This document shows, piece after piece, positions 1-7,491 of a stretch of DNA of 36,174 nucleotides. Under the pieces are notes generated by a model that saw only the letters and a list, made by a program, of their open reading frames with translations, did not search any database and had not been told where the DNA came from. The DNA comes from Chryseobacterium contaminans (GTDB taxonomy: Bacteria; Bacteroidota; Bacteroidia; Flavobacteriales; Weeksellaceae). The position numbers were made by a program, and so were the translations under genes. The stretch covers positions 1-36,174 of the forward strand of contig NZ_MAYF01000212.1 of assembly GCF_001684955.1 (NCBI RefSeq). The letters are read 5' to 3'. Numbering within the stretch: position 1 is the first letter of the stretch; each line of letters begins with the position of its first letter.

Positions 1-2357
1 TTCTCGTAGTTTTTTCCACGGGGTAATTTCAATAAAATCTGGAACTGATATAAATTATTTAATCGGGCAATCTGAGCTCTTTCCGGCCCTAAAATACATT
101 CTTCAGGAAGGTATTTTCTCAGGATTGAACCTAAAAACTGAGAAGCACGGTCTACCTTATCATCTCGGGTATGTTTCAGTTCAATCATAATCAGCTTGGT
201 AAACGGCGGATAATGAAATTTCTGGCGTTCTGTAAGGATATATTTATAGATCTTTGCAGGATTATTCATTTTAATCAACTGGAAAACGGAATGATCCGGA
301 TTATAAGTCTGAATCAGTATTTTCCCTTTTCCGGAAACTCTTCCGGCCCTTCCCGAAACCTGCGTAATCAACTGGTAAGCACGTTCTTCAGCTCTGAAAT
401 CCTGTACATATAATAAGGAATCAGCTTTAGGAATGGCGACCAGTTCTATATGATCAAAATCAAGACCTTTGGAAATCATCTGGGTTCCTACCACAATATC
501 TGTTTCCCTGTCTTCAATCTTTTCATATAGTTTTTCGTAAGCGAACTTCTTACGCATAGAGTCTATATCCATTCTGTCTACCTCATTTTCAGGGAACAGT
601 TTAGAAACTTCCTCGTGAATCTGCTCTACACCTACTCCTCTTTCATTCAGATTTTCGGAATTACATTTCGGACAGGTTCTTGGTTTTGATGCTCTTTGCC
701 CGCAATAGTGGCATTTCATTTCGTTCGCAGCCTTGTGATACGTCATTACCACATCACAATTGGAACAGTAATTCACATAGCCACAGGTTTCGCACTCAAT
801 AACATTGGCATATCCACGTCTGTTGTGAAGCACAATGGCCTGGTTCTTTTCGTCAAGAGTATGCTTGATAGCATCAATAAGTCTTAAGGAAAAATTTCCG
901 TTTACGTTTTTAGATTCCTGAGCTTCTTTGAAATTAATCAACTCATACTCAGGTAGATTTACATTCCCGAACCTTTCATTCAGGAAAACGTATTTCATTT
1001 TATCTTTTCTGGCCCTGTAATAGCTTTCAACAGAAGGTGTTGCAGATCCAAGAATAACTCCGGCTTTATATAAACCACCCAAAACCAAAGCAGCATCTTT
1101 AGCATTAAAATAAGGAGTGACTTCTCTTGGTTTATACGCAGAATCATGTTCTTCATCCACCACAATCAAACCTAAATTCTGATAGGGTAAAAACAAGGCA
1201 TTTCTGGTTCCAACAAGGATACGGATATCATTCTGTTTAATTCTTCGCCATACTTCTACTCTTTCGAAATCAGTCAGTTTCTGATGATAAAATCCTAATT
1301 GTCTGCCATATTTTTTCTCCAGCCTTTGGGTAATCTGTTTCGTTAATGAAATTTCAGGAAGCAAAAACAGAACGTTCTTTCCTTCTCTGATGCATTCTTC
1401 GATCTTTTCTAAATAAATATGGGTTTTTCCGGATGATGTTACTCCATGAAGCAGTACGTTTTTTCCTTCTTCAAAAGCTTCATCGATCTCGGCTTTTGCA
1501 ATTTTCTGTTCTTCGGAAAGTTCTTCTATCTCTTCAATTTCACCTTCATAACTTTCAATCCTGTCTTTCTGCATATAATATTCCTCCACAAGGCCTTTGT
1601 CTGCCAATGCCTTGAAGTGGGAACTTCCAAAATAACCGTCTTCAAACAGATCTGCTTTTTTGATATGAAGATCAGGTTTTTCCGTTTGTTTCTCAAGAAT
1701 AAGAAGGAACAAATCCTTCTGTTTAGGGGCTTTATTTAGTTTTAAAAGAATTTCTGTTAGATTCTGATTACTTAAAACCTCATCATTAATTCTTACATAA
1801 GCTACTTCTTTAGCCTTATACTTCTCTGCAATTTTCTCATCAATTTCAATATATTGCATATCGATCAGAGAATTGATGGTTTTAATAATTTCCTTTTTGG
1901 GAATAAAGGCTTCAATGTCTGTAAGATTCACCAATTGTCTTACTTCCAGTGCCTGGATCAGGTACATTTCGTTAACATCAAGGTTTTCAAAGTCAACAAC
2001 TACACCAGGTTTTAATTTTAAATAGGTTTCACTCTCCAGTTTTAATGAAGAAGGAAAAGCCAATCTGTAGATTTCTCCCAGATTGCACAGATAATAATCG
2101 GAAAGCCAGTTCCAGAAACGGATTTGTTCTTCAGGAAGTATCGGTTTTTCGTCCAAAATACTAATGACTTCCTTTGCTACAAAGTTATCCGGTGTATTAT
2201 CATGAAGTTCAAAAACAATTCCGGTATAAATCTTTTTTCCTCCAAATGGTACTAAAACCCGCATTCCCAATTGAATTTGAGACATCAGTTCTTCTGGAAC
2301 CTTATAGGTAAAGGATCCTTTTAAATTCAGCGGTAAAACAATTTGAGCGTACTGCAA
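1..2357 (-). CDS. priA: Primosomal protein N' (replication restart helicase PriA), 3' end cut by window edge
   Basis: PriA recognises stalled or repaired forks and reloads the replicative helicase. The reading frame is open from 2357 to the left edge (785 complete codons); about 30 C-terminal residues are probably missing compared with the usual ~815. Seen in translation: Walker A GVTSSGKT at residues 305-312, the DEEH box at 401-404, and the cysteine-rich zinc module from about residue 522 (ETCGYVNYCSNC, then CHYCG and CPKC), which is diagnostic of PriA. The start is a TTG at 2355-2357 (reads M-QYAQIVLPLN). An in-frame TAA lies only three codons upstream and no ATG is near, so the start is unusual but forced. 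Downstream of an AEC permease on the same strand, with a repeat in the 210-bp gap. Confidence 0.95.
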   Translation of the reverse strand, partial: MQYAQIVLPLNLKGSFTYKVPEELMSQIQLGMRVLVPFGGKKIYTGIVFELHDNTPDNFVAKEVISILDEKPILPEEQIRFWNWLSDYYLCNLGEIYRLAFPSSLKLESETYLKLKPGVVVDFENLDVNEMYLIQALEVRQLVNLTDIEAFIPKKEIIKTINSLIDMQYIEIDEKIAEKYKAKEVAYVRINDEVLSNQNLTEILLKLNKAPKQKDLFLLILEKQTEKPDLHIKKADLFEDGYFGSSHFKALADKGLVEEYYMQKDRIESYEGEIEEIEELSEEQKIAKAEIDEAFEEGKNVLLHGVTSSGKTHIYLEKIEECIREGKNVLFLLPEISLTKQITQRLEKKYGRQLGFYHQKLTDFERVEVWRRIKQNDIRILVGTRNALFLPYQNLGLIVVDEEHDSAYKPREVTPYFNAKDAALVLGGLYKAGVILGSATPSVESYYRARKDKMKYVFLNERFGNVNLPEYELINFKEAQESKNVNGNFSLRLIDAIKHTLDEKNQAIVLHNRRGYANVIECETCGYVNYCSNCDVVMTYHKAANEMKCHYCGQRASKPRTCPKCNSENLNERGVGVEQIHEEVSKLFPENEVDRMDIDSMRKKFAYEKLYEKIEDRETDIVVGTQMISKGLDFDHIELVAIPKADSLLYVQDFRAEERAYQLITQVSGRAGRVSGKGKILIQTYNPDHSVFQLIKMNNPAKIYKYILTERQKFHYPPFTKLIMIELKHTRDDKVDRASQFLGSILRKYLPEECILGPERAQIARLNNLYQFQILLKLPRGKNYE

Positions 2358-2452
2358 GGGAAATATTTAAAGTGTAAAATTAGAGGTTTCCGGAGAGAAC
2401 TGCAACTTTTGAAAGCGTTTCAGTGGCACGATCATCTAATAGAGGTTGGTTT

Positions 2453-2500
2453 GATGGCCACCCCGTTAAATTTTCAATTTGACACCCTCCAGAGGAAGGG
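2453..2500 (+). repeat. Interspersed double-hairpin repeat R2, copy 1
   Basis: Begins CCACCCCGT like the copies at 17965 and 33660. First hairpin GTTAAATT-TTC-AATTTGAC, then a CCCTCC/GGAAGGG hairpin with one bulge. It lies 67 bp after the stop codon of the minus-strand AEC gene. The remainder of the 2358-2567 gap shows nothing else recognisable. Confidence 0.75.
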
Positions 2501-2567
2501 CAATTTTCAGTTTATTGACTGTAGCATTTGTAAATACAAGAAGTTTACTCTTTTAATTTCATTTATT

Positions 2568-3476
2568 TTAAAAGAAAAACTGGGTAATCTCATACCACAT
2601 TGCTGAAGTAAAAAAACCTACAATAATGCTGACTCCGATAATCAGGTTGGTGAGCTTTGTATTCAGCCTGAACTGTTCTGCAATAATACTTGAAGTCACT
2701 AATGTTGGCATGGCCGCTTCAAAAACGGTAATTTTTGCAACATCTCCTTTTATTCCTAATAATAAAGCCATTCCTAAAACGATTGCAGGTGCCAGAATCA
2801 GTTTATACAACATGGAAGCAGACATTTGAGGAATCAGTTTTTTCCAGCCATTAAATTTCAATTGTAAACCGACAGAAAATAAGGCTAGTGGGCTTACTGT
2901 AGCAGCCAATTTATCAAAAAGCGGTTCTGCAAAAGTTAAATCGATGAATTGTGACAATACCAGGGCAGAAATACAACCTATTAATGGTGGAAATGTAATT
3001 AATCGTTTAAAAATAAATGCTGCACTCACTTTTCCGGATTTGCTTCCTCCTTTCACAGCCGCAATAATTCCTAATGTTGAAAGGGCAAAAAACATGGTTT
3101 GGTCGCATATGATTGCAATACTCAAAAGACCTTCACCATAGAAAGCACTAATCAAAGGAAATCCGATGAAAGAGGTGTTACTGTACCCGCTTGCCAATTC
3201 TAAAGTACTTCTTGAGCGCCTTGAATATCCCCTGCTTTTACTGTAAAGCATCATATAAAAAAAGCAGAATACAGAGATTAAAAAAGTGGCTGCAATCGGA
3301 AAAAGCATTTCCGTTGTCCAATGTACTTTAGGCAGATATTTGAATGAAACTGCCGGCAGAGCAAGATAAAGAATCCAGGTATTGATCCCCTTATGGGCAT
3401 CCGGGTGGATAGATTTTGTTGCTTTGAATAACATTCCTGCAATAATACATACTGCAATCAGAACAAAATTTACCAT
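2568..3476 (-). CDS. AEC (auxin efflux carrier) family transporter
   Basis: A 302-residue, almost wholly hydrophobic protein with about ten predicted membrane segments in two halves. It starts VNFVLIAVCIIAGMLFK and carries a typical AEC N-terminal region with the segment NTWILYLALPAVSFKYLP. It ends with an AMPTLVTSSIIAEQF stretch, as in Mem_trans/YfdV-like permeases. AEC members export or import small organic anions (malate, malonate and similar), but the substrate cannot be read from the sequence. It probably acts in the inner membrane. It is followed by priA 210 bp downstream on the same strand, with an R2 repeat between, so cotranscription is uncertain. Start ATG at 3476, the first in frame. 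Confidence 0.85.
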   Translation of the reverse strand: MVNFVLIAVCIIAGMLFKATKSIHPDAHKGINTWILYLALPAVSFKYLPKVHWTTEMLFPIAATFLISVFCFFYMMLYSKSRGYSRRSRSTLELASGYSNTSFIGFPLISAFYGEGLLSIAIICDQTMFFALSTLGIIAAVKGGSKSGKVSAAFIFKRLITFPPLIGCISALVLSQFIDLTFAEPLFDKLAATVSPLALFSVGLQLKFNGWKKLIPQMSASMLYKLILAPAIVLGMALLLGIKGDVAKITVFEAAMPTLVTSSIIAEQFRLNTKLTNLIIGVSIIVGFFTSAMWYEITQFFF

Positions 3477-3549
3477 AACTGTAAAGAAATAATGTAGTGC
3501 AAAGTTACGGCTGATTTTTGAGGTGGGAATGGAAAAATGTTATTTTTTT

Positions 3550-3582
3550 AGATCTAATAGGCTTTTAAAACCTATTAGATCT
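3550..3582. repeat. Perfect 12-bp-stem palindrome
   Basis: AGATCTAATAGG (3550-3561) is exactly complementary to CCTATTAGATCT (3571-3582). The loop is C plus TTTTAAAA, which can itself pair. It lies between the parD stop and the AEC start. The flanking T-run is on the wrong side for a minus-strand intrinsic terminator, so its role is unknown. Confidence 0.6.
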
Positions 3583-3594
3583 TATGATTTTTTC

Positions 3595-3622
3595 TCGCAG
3601 ATTATGCAGAATTAAGCAGATT
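3595..3622. repeat. Short 'GCAGATT' word repeat R4
   Basis: Successive CGCAGATTATGCAGAATT and AGCAGATTTT words. Similar clusters of GCAGAT/ATCTGC words occur at 22536, 25517, 28604-28790 and near 33065, always between genes. Confidence 0.5.
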
Positions 3623-3676
3623 TTAGCCTCTGATGCATAAATTTCAATAAATCTTCAATGGTCTTATGGATAAAAA
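3612..3676 (-). pseudogene. Possible C-terminal remnant of a ParE-type toxin
   Basis: Directly after the parD stop, a frame overlapping that stop reads FIHKTIEDLLKFMHQRLKSA and then stops. The pattern F-x(n)-IE-x-hhh-hhH-QR-h resembles the ends of ParE/RelE toxins (IEIIRILHQRMD-type), and the position is where parE normally lies. The rest of a ~95-residue toxin is missing and the R4 repeat starts within the last codons. The match is short and could be chance. Confidence 0.2.
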
Positions 3677-3922
3677 TTATTTTTTGATTTTAGATCTTAG
3701 AGATTCAATATGATTTTCAGGATTAAAGTCTGTTGAAATTCCACTATAAAATCCTTCCTTAATAGCATTTTTAAGAAGCTGACTTTTATTTTCCTCATCT
3801 TCCAGCAGTCTTAATCCAGCACGAATAACTTCACTCACATTCTTATACCTACCTTCTGAGATTTTATGATCTACAAAATCTTCAAAATAATCTCCCAGAG
3901 AAACAGATGTATTACGTCCCAT
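3677..3922 (-). CDS. parD: ParD-family antitoxin (ribbon-helix-helix), apparently solitary
   Basis: An 81-residue protein. The N-terminal half is a ribbon-helix-helix DNA-binding domain: RNTSVSLGDYFEDFVDHKI, then the ParD-typical YKNVSEVIRAGLRLLEDEE. The charged C-terminal tail would normally wrap the ParE toxin. ParD neutralises ParE, a RelE-fold gyrase poison, and represses its own operon. No intact toxin gene follows: only about 200 bp separate the stop codon from the AEC start. The copy is therefore an orphan antitoxin, or the survivor of a decayed parDE pair. The upstream region has an inverted repeat that could be its operator. Start ATG at 3922. Confidence 0.85.
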   Translation of the reverse strand: MGRNTSVSLGDYFEDFVDHKISEGRYKNVSEVIRAGLRLLEDEENKSQLLKNAIKEGFYSGISTDFNPENHIESLRSKIKK

Positions 3923-3947
3923 AGCATTCTGATTTTAAATTCCATAT

Positions 3948-4002
3948 CAAATTTATCAAAAAATGGTAACTTTTATACTCCTAATTTACCAATTTATGGT
4001 AA
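3948..4002 (-). promoter_or_regulatory. Candidate parD promoter and autoregulatory operator
   Basis: Reading toward parD, TAAATTTG (complement of 3948-3955) fits the Bacteroidota -7 element TAnnTTTG and lies 25 bp before the ATG. Upstream is the inverted repeat TTACCA-ATTTA-TGGTAA (3986-4002) and one more TGGTAA half-site (3964-3969), a layout typical of ribbon-helix-helix operators. No footprint data; inferred from position. Confidence 0.45.
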
Positions 4003-4018
4003 TTCAAAATAATCTTTT

Positions 4019-6493
4019 TTAAAAAGTATCAAACAAACTCATTACCTCAACTTTCTCCAAAGATCTGGAAAGTGTAATTCTTTTTGAAGTTCCCGGTAAC
4101 AGATCAAAGAAATTATCGCTGAAATGAGCATCACCGATCAGGTATACGTCTTTTGCTAAAACATCTGTAGACACTTCAATTTCTGTTGGAGATATTTTTT
4201 TAATGATAATATTAGGTTTTGAAAGCTTTAAATCTTTAGGTCTTACCGGAAAAAAAAGCTTTTCAAATTTTGTCTCTCCATTGTCTGAACTTATTTTTAA
4301 AACCGCTTTAGATACATCAAATTTTGCCCAATCAGTTTTATTGATGCTAAGAATATTTTCACTTACATCAGCCTTTAGATTCTTGATGACATGGGATTTC
4401 CATAACAGCTTTCCATCAAAATCAATAAGCTCGAATTTTACATCAGCCTTTATTTCTTTTAACACATCACTGATCAGATAGATTTCATAAGCATCATTAT
4501 TTTCCGCAACGGAGATCAATACCGGTTCAAAGCTTCGTTTTACCTGATAGTGAAATGCTTTCCAGTTTCCTAAATAATCAATAGATGACCATGAAACCAC
4601 CGGCCAACAATCATTCAACTGCCAATACAATGTTCCCATATTATAAGGTTTTGCCCTGCGATGAGCTTCTATTGCGATCTGCATTCCTCTGGCCTGTAAT
4701 AATTGGGAAACATAGTTGTATTTCACAAAACCTGTCGGGATTTTATAGTCCCGTTCCATGTATTTACTGATGATCTCCCATCCTCTGGCATGTTTTTCAT
4801 GCGCTTTAATGGTTGGATTTTGTAAATCCAGATCAGAAACTCCTGAAAACATTGATTTTGTTGTAGCTAACGTTGGCATTCCCTGAAATCCATATTCAGA
4901 CATGAAGCGGCCTACTTTTTCATTATAGATTTTAAAAGGCTGCTCTCCCCACCAAACGCCCCAGTAATGAGAATCTCCTTCTGTAAGGCTTTCTTTATGC
5001 CCCCATCCTATTGATGGAGAGCTTGGCCAATATTTATTTTTATCCGGTGCCAGATTTTCCTTCATTGTATTAGGAATAACATCATGAAAAAGTTTCTTAT
5101 AATCTTTCCAAACCTGTAATGAATCTTCTTTCGAATATTTAAACTGCTTCTGATAGCCCCAATTGACAATAGCTTCATCAATTTCATTATTCCCGCACCA
5201 CAATGCTATGGATGGGTGGTTTTGAAGCCTGTTGATCTGATCTTTTACTTCTTCTTTCACATTATCCAAAAACTCGTTATCTGCAGGATAAAAACTTCCC
5301 GCGAACATAAAATCCTGCCAAACCAGAATTCCGTTTTCGTCACAAGCTTTATAGAATTCTTCATCTTCATAAATTCCGCCGCCCCAAATACGAATCATAT
5401 TCATATTAGCGTCTTTAGCAGCTTTAATCAGCTTCTGATATTTTTCTTTGGTGATTCTTGGAGAAAAACTGTCTGCAGGAATCCAGTTGGTTCCTTTGAT
5501 GTATAGAGGGTTTCCATTAACTTTAAAGTAGAATGATTTTCCTTTTTCATCTTTCTCCTGGATAAGTTCAATGTCTCTTAATCCATAAGTAACATTGATA
5601 TCCCGAATAATCCTTCCTCCTTTTTTATACAAGGAAATTTTTGTTGTATATACATCAGGCTTTCCTCTTCCGTTAGGCTGCCATCTCTTAGGATCTTTAA
5701 TCTTATAAGGCAGAATAATGGTATTCTGGCCTTTATTGAGATGGAATTTATGCATTCCTCTATTTAAATTGAACCAGGTAAAATATTCTCCTTCTTCTTC
5801 AGCAAAAATATTCATATTGAATGACACCTCAGCCTGCGTATCGGAGAGTGACTTCTGCTGAACCTGAACACTTTTAATCTTTGCATTTCTCCAGAACTCC
5901 AGCTTTACATCTTTCCAGATTCCTGCTGTTACTAATCTTGGCCCCCAATCCCAGCCAAACTGATACTGGGCTTTTCTTACGAAGCTTCGCGGTGATTCAG
6001 GCATGGTAAACGGAACTTTTTTGGCCAGCTCTTTTCCTTCATTAACGGCTGATTTAAATTTTACCTGTAAAAGATTCGTTCCTTGTTTTAAATACTCCTT
6101 CACAGGAATTTCCCAGGTTCTGAACATATTATCTGTTTTCTTCAAGAGTTTACCATTAAGATAAATCTCTGAGAATGTATCCAATCCGTTAAAAACAAGA
6201 TCAATATGATCATAATCAAACTCTTTGAATGAAATATCAAAACTGGTCTGATAATCCCAATCTTCATTTTCTACCCATTGAACTTTCTTTTCGTTTTCAT
6301 CTTTGAAGGGATCAGGAATAACTTTATTGTTCATCAAATCCAGATGCACCGTTCCCGGGATCTTGGCTGGAAGCCAGTTTTTTTCTTTTGAATTTTTGAA
6401 CTGCCAGTTTTCAGAAGAAAGATTTCTCTCAGAATACTGAGCAAAAAGAACATTCTGAATGAGAATAAAAGCAAAAAGTAAAGTTTTACGCAT
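4019..6493 (-). CDS. Exported beta-mannosidase, glycoside hydrolase family 2
   Basis: It removes terminal beta-linked mannose, for example from Man-beta-1,4-GlcNAc or beta-mannan fragments. The protein has 824 residues. A Sec signal peptide (MRKTLLFAFILIQNVLFAQ) is followed by a GH2 sugar-binding domain (~25-200), an immunoglobulin-like domain (~205-305), a TIM barrel (~310-680) and C-terminal beta domains. The acid/base is Glu437 in WCGNNE and the nucleophile Glu533 in MSEYGFQGMP. GPRLVTAGIW and RIWGGGIYEDEEFY are typical of beta-mannosidases rather than beta-galactosidases. The start is taken at ATG 6493; a TTG one codon upstream (6496) is less likely. The start lies inside the last codons of the GxxExxY gene (8-bp overlap), suggesting translational coupling. 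Confidence 0.92.
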   Translation of the reverse strand: MRKTLLFAFILIQNVLFAQYSERNLSSENWQFKNSKEKNWLPAKIPGTVHLDLMNNKVIPDPFKDENEKKVQWVENEDWDYQTSFDISFKEFDYDHIDLVFNGLDTFSEIYLNGKLLKKTDNMFRTWEIPVKEYLKQGTNLLQVKFKSAVNEGKELAKKVPFTMPESPRSFVRKAQYQFGWDWGPRLVTAGIWKDVKLEFWRNAKIKSVQVQQKSLSDTQAEVSFNMNIFAEEEGEYFTWFNLNRGMHKFHLNKGQNTIILPYKIKDPKRWQPNGRGKPDVYTTKISLYKKGGRIIRDINVTYGLRDIELIQEKDEKGKSFYFKVNGNPLYIKGTNWIPADSFSPRITKEKYQKLIKAAKDANMNMIRIWGGGIYEDEEFYKACDENGILVWQDFMFAGSFYPADNEFLDNVKEEVKDQINRLQNHPSIALWCGNNEIDEAIVNWGYQKQFKYSKEDSLQVWKDYKKLFHDVIPNTMKENLAPDKNKYWPSSPSIGWGHKESLTEGDSHYWGVWWGEQPFKIYNEKVGRFMSEYGFQGMPTLATTKSMFSGVSDLDLQNPTIKAHEKHARGWEIISKYMERDYKIPTGFVKYNYVSQLLQARGMQIAIEAHRRAKPYNMGTLYWQLNDCWPVVSWSSIDYLGNWKAFHYQVKRSFEPVLISVAENNDAYEIYLISDVLKEIKADVKFELIDFDGKLLWKSHVIKNLKADVSENILSINKTDWAKFDVSKAVLKISSDNGETKFEKLFFPVRPKDLKLSKPNIIIKKISPTEIEVSTDVLAKDVYLIGDAHFSDNFFDLLPGTSKRITLSRSLEKVEVMSLFDTF

Positions 6494-6872
6494 CAATAAT
6501 TTTGTTTACAATTCTGTGAATTCCGTATTTAATGAGTTCACTATTAAAATTAATAAGGAGCCCGAGTTTCATCTGAGTTTGCTTTAAATAAGTCAGTACC
6601 TGAGCATTAAAAATAGGATGTATTTCCAGTACAGATTTCACTTCAACAATTACTTTATCTTCTACAATGAGATCAATTTTATATGCATTTTCTATGATTA
6701 CCTCTTTGTATTGTAATGGTAATACGACTTGTTGCTTTACATTAAAACCCTGTATTCTTAATTCGTAGGCTAAAGCAGTTTCATATGCACTTTCTAATAA
6801 TCCGACCCCTAAGTTTTTATGAACTTCTATAGCAGCTCCTATTATTTTGTAAGATAATTCGTTTTCTGTCAT
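6486..6872 (-). CDS. GxxExxY family protein (PD-(D/E)XK-like fold)
   Basis: A 128-residue protein with the defining motif GLLESAY (Gly24, Glu27, Tyr30) after the conserved IIGAAIEVHKNLG helix. A restriction-endonuclease-like core follows: Asp67 in KIDLIV, then Glu77-x-Lys79 in VEVKSV, then a C-terminal LLINF strand. Members of the family (PDDEXK_3) are widespread in Bacteroidota and no function is established. The gene overlaps the beta-mannosidase start by 8 bp. Its ATG is only 20 bp from the terminal inverted repeat of structured element R1 copy A. A truncated second copy of its 5' end occurs 200 bp upstream at 7073-7135, next to R1 copy B. This suggests that gene and repeat were duplicated or mobilised together. 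Confidence 0.88.
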   Translation of the reverse strand: MTENELSYKIIGAAIEVHKNLGVGLLESAYETALAYELRIQGFNVKQQVVLPLQYKEVIIENAYKIDLIVEDKVIVEVKSVLEIHPIFNAQVLTYLKQTQMKLGLLINFNSELIKYGIHRIVNKIIDA

Positions 6873-6892
6873 TTGTGTGTGTTTATTTTTTT

Positions 6893-7064
6893 AAACGCAA
6901 AGTTTTTATTTTGATTATGTATGACTTTTAAGGAAGCGAAGAAAGAATCGATTTGCAATCGATTATGACGAAGCGCATATTATCCTTCTGCTTATTCAGC
7001 GGCTTTGCCGCCCAACTTTGCTCACTTAAAATATAAGAGCTTGTTAAATCAAAACTTTGCGTTT
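6893..7064. repeat. Structured repeat element R1, copy A (172 bp, terminal inverted repeats)
   Basis: Ends are AAACGCAAAGTTTT (6893-6906) and its exact complement (7051-7064). Inside are a second inverted pair (TTTTAAGGAAGC-type versus CTCACTTAAAAT), hairpin AATCGATT-TGC-AATCGATT (6946-6964), a GAAGC/GCTT arm and hairpin GCGGC-TTT-GCCGC (6999-7011). The nested arms give a multi-branched fold. It has no coding capacity. Related copies are at 7157, 25659 and 32459. Confidence 0.85.
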
Positions 7065-7072
7065 AAATTTTT

Positions 7073-7135
7073 TTAAAGCAATAAGCTTCTACTATTACAT
7101 CTATGTATTTTGTAAAATAATTCATTTTTGGTCAT
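7073..7135 (-). pseudogene. Truncated 5' end of a second GxxExxY gene
   Basis: The minus strand reads MTKNELFYKIHRCNSRSLLL and then stops; the intact gene begins MTENELSYKIIGAAIEVHKN. The first ten codons and the ~20 bp before the ATG match the intact gene, then the similarity decays and runs into R1 copy A. It is a relic, not a functional gene. Confidence 0.7.
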
Positions 7136-7156
7136 TTGTCAATGTTTATTTTTTTT

Positions 7157-7329
7157 AACGCAAAGATTTTATTGTGAGTATTTCTTATTTTTAAGGGGGC
7201 TAAGATAGAAAACCGATTTGCAATCGGTTATGATGAAGCGAGCGATATCTAACTGCTTATTCAGCGGCTTTGCCGCCTTACTTTGCTTCCTTAAAATATA
7301 ACAGCTTGTGAAATAAAAACTTTGCATTT
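7157..7329. repeat. Structured repeat element R1, copy B
   Basis: Ends are AACGCAAAGATTTT (7157-7170) and AAAACTTTGCATTT (7316-7329). Hairpin 1 is AACCGATT-TGC-AATCGGTT (7211-7229), which differs from copy A by a compensated T-A to C-G pair. Hairpin 2, GCGGC-TTT-GCCGC (7264-7276), is identical. It is in tandem with copy A. The gap 6873-7491 holds copies A and B, the GxxExxY relic and the R3 palindrome. Confidence 0.85.
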
Positions 7330-7410
7330 AAACTAAAAATGAATGGGTAAAGTTTACCATCAATAAATGAAATCATTTACATCATATCATTAAAAACTAA
7401 TAGCAGTTTT

Positions 7411-7473
7411 GTCATTTCGAGGAACGAGGAATCTCTACAATGTATTGAGATTCTTCGCTACGCTCAGAATGAC
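7411..7473. repeat. Imperfect palindromic repeat R3 (63 bp)
   Basis: Left arm GTCATTTCGAGGAACGAGG followed by AATCTC; right arm GAGATTCTTCGCTACGCTC followed by AGAATGAC. The arms pair with a few mismatches around a 10-nt loop. Half-copies with the AGAATGAC end occur at 22579 and 25773, and a related left half at 32755. It lies 18 bp past the cutC stop and could end that transcript, but has no T-run. Confidence 0.65.
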
Positions 7474-7491
7474 ACGTTAGTTATTTAGTGA

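Noticed and set aside
171..1739. Several plus-strand ORFs in the first 1.8 kb
   Set aside because: They are antisense to priA, whose minus-strand frame shows the full set of PriA motifs.
6494..6496. TTG start for beta-mannosidase
   Set aside because: The next codon is ATG and gives a normal signal peptide.
6893..7329. CRISPR-like array
   Set aside because: Only two units, imperfect, with internal hairpins and long unrelated flanks; no cas genes and no regular short spacers.
6873..7491. IS element or transposase remnant in the repeat-rich gap
   Set aside because: No transposase-like frame; the inverted repeats belong to short non-coding R1 elements.
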